Origin: Candidatus Nomurabacteria bacterium
GTDB lineage: Bacteria > Patescibacteriota > Minisyncoccia > Phycocordibacterales > UBA9973
Reading direction: 5' to 3'
DNA length: 7,855 nucleotides
Assembly (NCBI GenBank): GCA_943356455.1
Contig: CALRFB010000027.1
Span: forward strand, 1 to 7,855
Below are positions 6,813 to 7,855 of this stretch, piece after piece. Each line of letters opens with the position of its first letter. The stretch's first letter is position 1. A program made the position numbers and the translations under genes. The notes below the pieces were generated by a model. The model made no database searches, had not been told where the DNA came from, and saw only the letters and a list, made by a program, of their open reading frames with translations.

Positions 6813-7537
6813 ATATCCCTTACGTTTTTATCAACAAAGATTGTATTGATATACGTGTCAGCGTACACCATATAGTCTTTGGACAGCATAAATTCGTTTA
6901 TCTCACTATGCTTTTTCTCGGTTGAGTTTTCGATTGTCTCAACACATAGTACCTTTGGCCTATGATTGATGAAATCGAGCGTCTTAATAACCTCAAAATC
7001 TAATCCCTCAATATCCAACGAAATAAAGTCCGGAGCTGTGGTGAAATGCTTTTCAATTATTTCATTTATTGAGAGGAGTGGTACTTTAATTATTTTTTCA
7101 ACAGTAGTATACGCGCTACATTTTTCGACTTCTGCTTTTGAAAAAGTGCTGAGAGCGCTTGCAGACAAGACGTAGAAATCAGCTTCTTTTTTATCAGAAA
7201 AACCAACCCCGACATTGAGGCATACATCTTTGCTTCTATTTTTTTTAATCTCCTCGAATAAGAGTGGATCTGGCTCTACACACACACCACGACATCCTTT
7301 TTTATAAAATAGATACGTATTACTCATGAAAGAAGAGTGATGGGCTCCCAAGTCTAAATACGTTGGTTTAGCATTCTTAATAAATACTTCAAAAATGAAT
7401 GCTATTAGTAAGTCTTCTCCACTTTGCGAATAGCTAATGCTGTACTTTCTCCCAAAAATTCTTTTTGCATGAAATGGAAGATACTTAAAGTAATTGCTTG
7501 GTATCAGATATTTATTTTTTGGTGTTGCTGTTATCAT
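6797..7537 (-). CDS. FkbM family SAM-dependent methyltransferase
   Basis: A 246-residue protein with the FkbM pattern. A YSQSGEDLLI box (36-45) comes before the Rossmann core, as in many FkbM proteins of polysaccharide loci. Motif I is YLDLGAHHSSFMSNTYLF (60-77), followed by 'GVCVEPDP' (84-91), whose acidic residue should hold the ribose of S-adenosylmethionine. LNVGVG lies at 107-112 and DFISLDIEGLDFEVIK at 170-185, the DxEG.(D/E) signature of the family. FkbM enzymes are O-methyltransferases; in glycan clusters they are taken to methylate sugar hydroxyls, but the target here is unknown. The motif I loop (GAHHSSFMSN) is rich in polar residues, yet this variant is common among the YSQxGED subgroup. 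The ATG at 7537 follows the Wzt-like gene by 16 bases, with an A-rich leader and no Shine-Dalgarno sequence. The stop overlaps the start of the three-domain gene by 16 bases, pointing to coupled translation. Confidence 0.88.
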   Translation of the reverse strand: MITATPKNKYLIPSNYFKYLPFHAKRIFGRKYSISYSQSGEDLLIAFIFEVFIKNAKPTYLDLGAHHSSFMSNTYLFYKKGCRGVCVEPDPLLFEEIKKNRSKDVCLNVGVGFSDKKEADFYVLSASALSTFSKAEVEKCSAYTTVEKIIKVPLLSINEIIEKHFTTAPDFISLDIEGLDFEVIKTLDFINHRPKVLCVETIENSTEKKHSEINEFMLSKDYMVYADTYINTIFVDKNVRDIWKKK

Positions 7538-7553
7538 TTTTTTTATTAATTAT

Positions 7554-7855
7554 TTAGATTTCTTTTACAGTCCATGTTGAATTGGGCATGATAATCGAAG
7601 GAAACGTTGTTAGAGTTAACCCCGCTCCGAATGCCGTCGTTGGAGGAATAACAAAGTAACCAGCTTCTTTCTTTGTAATAAACAACTCTCCGTGTACCCA
7701 GGCATGGAATTCGATAGCATACTCGCCAGGAGAAAGTTGCGGTAAATCCAGAGCCGTGACTACTGTACTCTTATTTTTCACGTTAATCCAAACGTTCTCG
7801 AGTTCTGCATGGGTAAAAGCAATGAGCTCGCCACTGCTTTTTTTAACAACACCAT
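7554..7855 (-). CDS. Probable C-terminal carbohydrate-binding domain of a Wzt-like polysaccharide ABC-transporter ATPase (5' end outside window)
   Basis: The minus-strand reading frame is open from the window edge to TAA at 7554-7556, giving about 100 residues; the real start is beyond base 7855. A GTG codon at 7781 is not a plausible start because the frame continues upstream with a coherent sequence containing 'GELIAFTHAELENVWINV'. The pattern is that of the beta-sandwich domain of Wzt proteins: LDLPQLSPGEYAIEFHAW, where the L.PGEY turn is typical, then GYFVI and a closing strand ending in STWTV. In Wzt the N-terminal domain is the ATPase that pairs with the membrane protein Wzm, and this C-terminal domain binds the end of the finished glycan to license export. 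No ATPase motif is visible since that part is missing, so another Ig-like secreted domain cannot be excluded. The neighbouring glycosyltransferases and methyltransferases support the Wzt reading. Confidence 0.6.
   Translation of the reverse strand, partial: GVVKKSSGELIAFTHAELENVWINVKNKSTVVTALDLPQLSPGEYAIEFHAWVHGELFITKKEAGYFVIPPTTAFGAGLTLTTFPSIIMPNSTWTVKEI

Noticed and set aside
7554..7781. A free 75-residue protein starting at the GTG at 7781
   Set aside because: The same frame stays open to the window edge with sequence that continues the beta-sandwich pattern, so this is the tail of a longer protein.
1..7855. UGA recoding, as in some CPR lineages
   Set aside because: All nine stops are TAA (six) or TAG (three) and none is TGA, but no gene has an in-frame TGA and all end at sensible family lengths. 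Nine genes are too few to infer a changed code.

Overview
The window joins two unrelated blocks. The left 1.3 kb is part of the S10 ribosomal protein operon: the 3' end of rplD (L4), then complete rplW (L23) and rplB (L2), packed with gaps of 3 and 4 bases. The right 6.4 kb is a surface-glycan locus of glycosyltransferases, methyltransferases and the tail of a probable polysaccharide ABC-exporter ATPase. The organism looks like a bacterium of the Candidate Phyla Radiation, most likely Parcubacteria-like. That rests on the Lys/Ala-rich N-terminal tail of L23, the divergent L2 (HPL instead of HPH in its most conserved loop), the tight gene packing and the near absence of Shine-Dalgarno sequences. 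It is recognition by eye, not a tree, and I would put it at about 0.6.

Layout. Bases 1-1309 (+) hold the ribosomal genes, ending in a strong Rho-independent terminator (about 1332-1372) where rpsS would normally follow. A candidate extended -10 promoter (1375-1403) then starts a two-gene plus-strand unit: a GT11 fucosyltransferase-like enzyme (1439-2329) overlapping a GT2 glycosyltransferase (2314-3318). After a 44-base convergent junction the remaining genes are all on the minus strand and are transcribed from right to left. In transcription order they are: a Wzt-like C-terminal domain (7855-7554, 5' end outside the window), an FkbM-family methyltransferase (7537-6797), an 896-residue protein joining a GT-B glycosyltransferase, a GT-A/GT2 glycosyltransferase and a second FkbM methyltransferase (6812-4122), and a class I SAM-dependent methyltransferase (4109-3363).

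How the genes may work together (inference). The four glycosyltransferase domains would assemble a glycan, probably with fucose or another 6-deoxyhexose. Three methyltransferase domains would modify it, and a Wzm/Wzt-type exporter would move it out. In known systems the Wzt C-terminal domain reads a terminal modification, such as the methyl cap of the E. coli O9a chain. Its position beside two FkbM genes suggests a methylated end or residue as the export signal. No complete exporter, nucleotide-sugar synthesis gene or polymerase lies in the window. No tRNA, rRNA, CRISPR array, insertion sequence or attachment site was seen. The only stretches without genes are 1310-1438 (terminator plus promoter) and short gaps.
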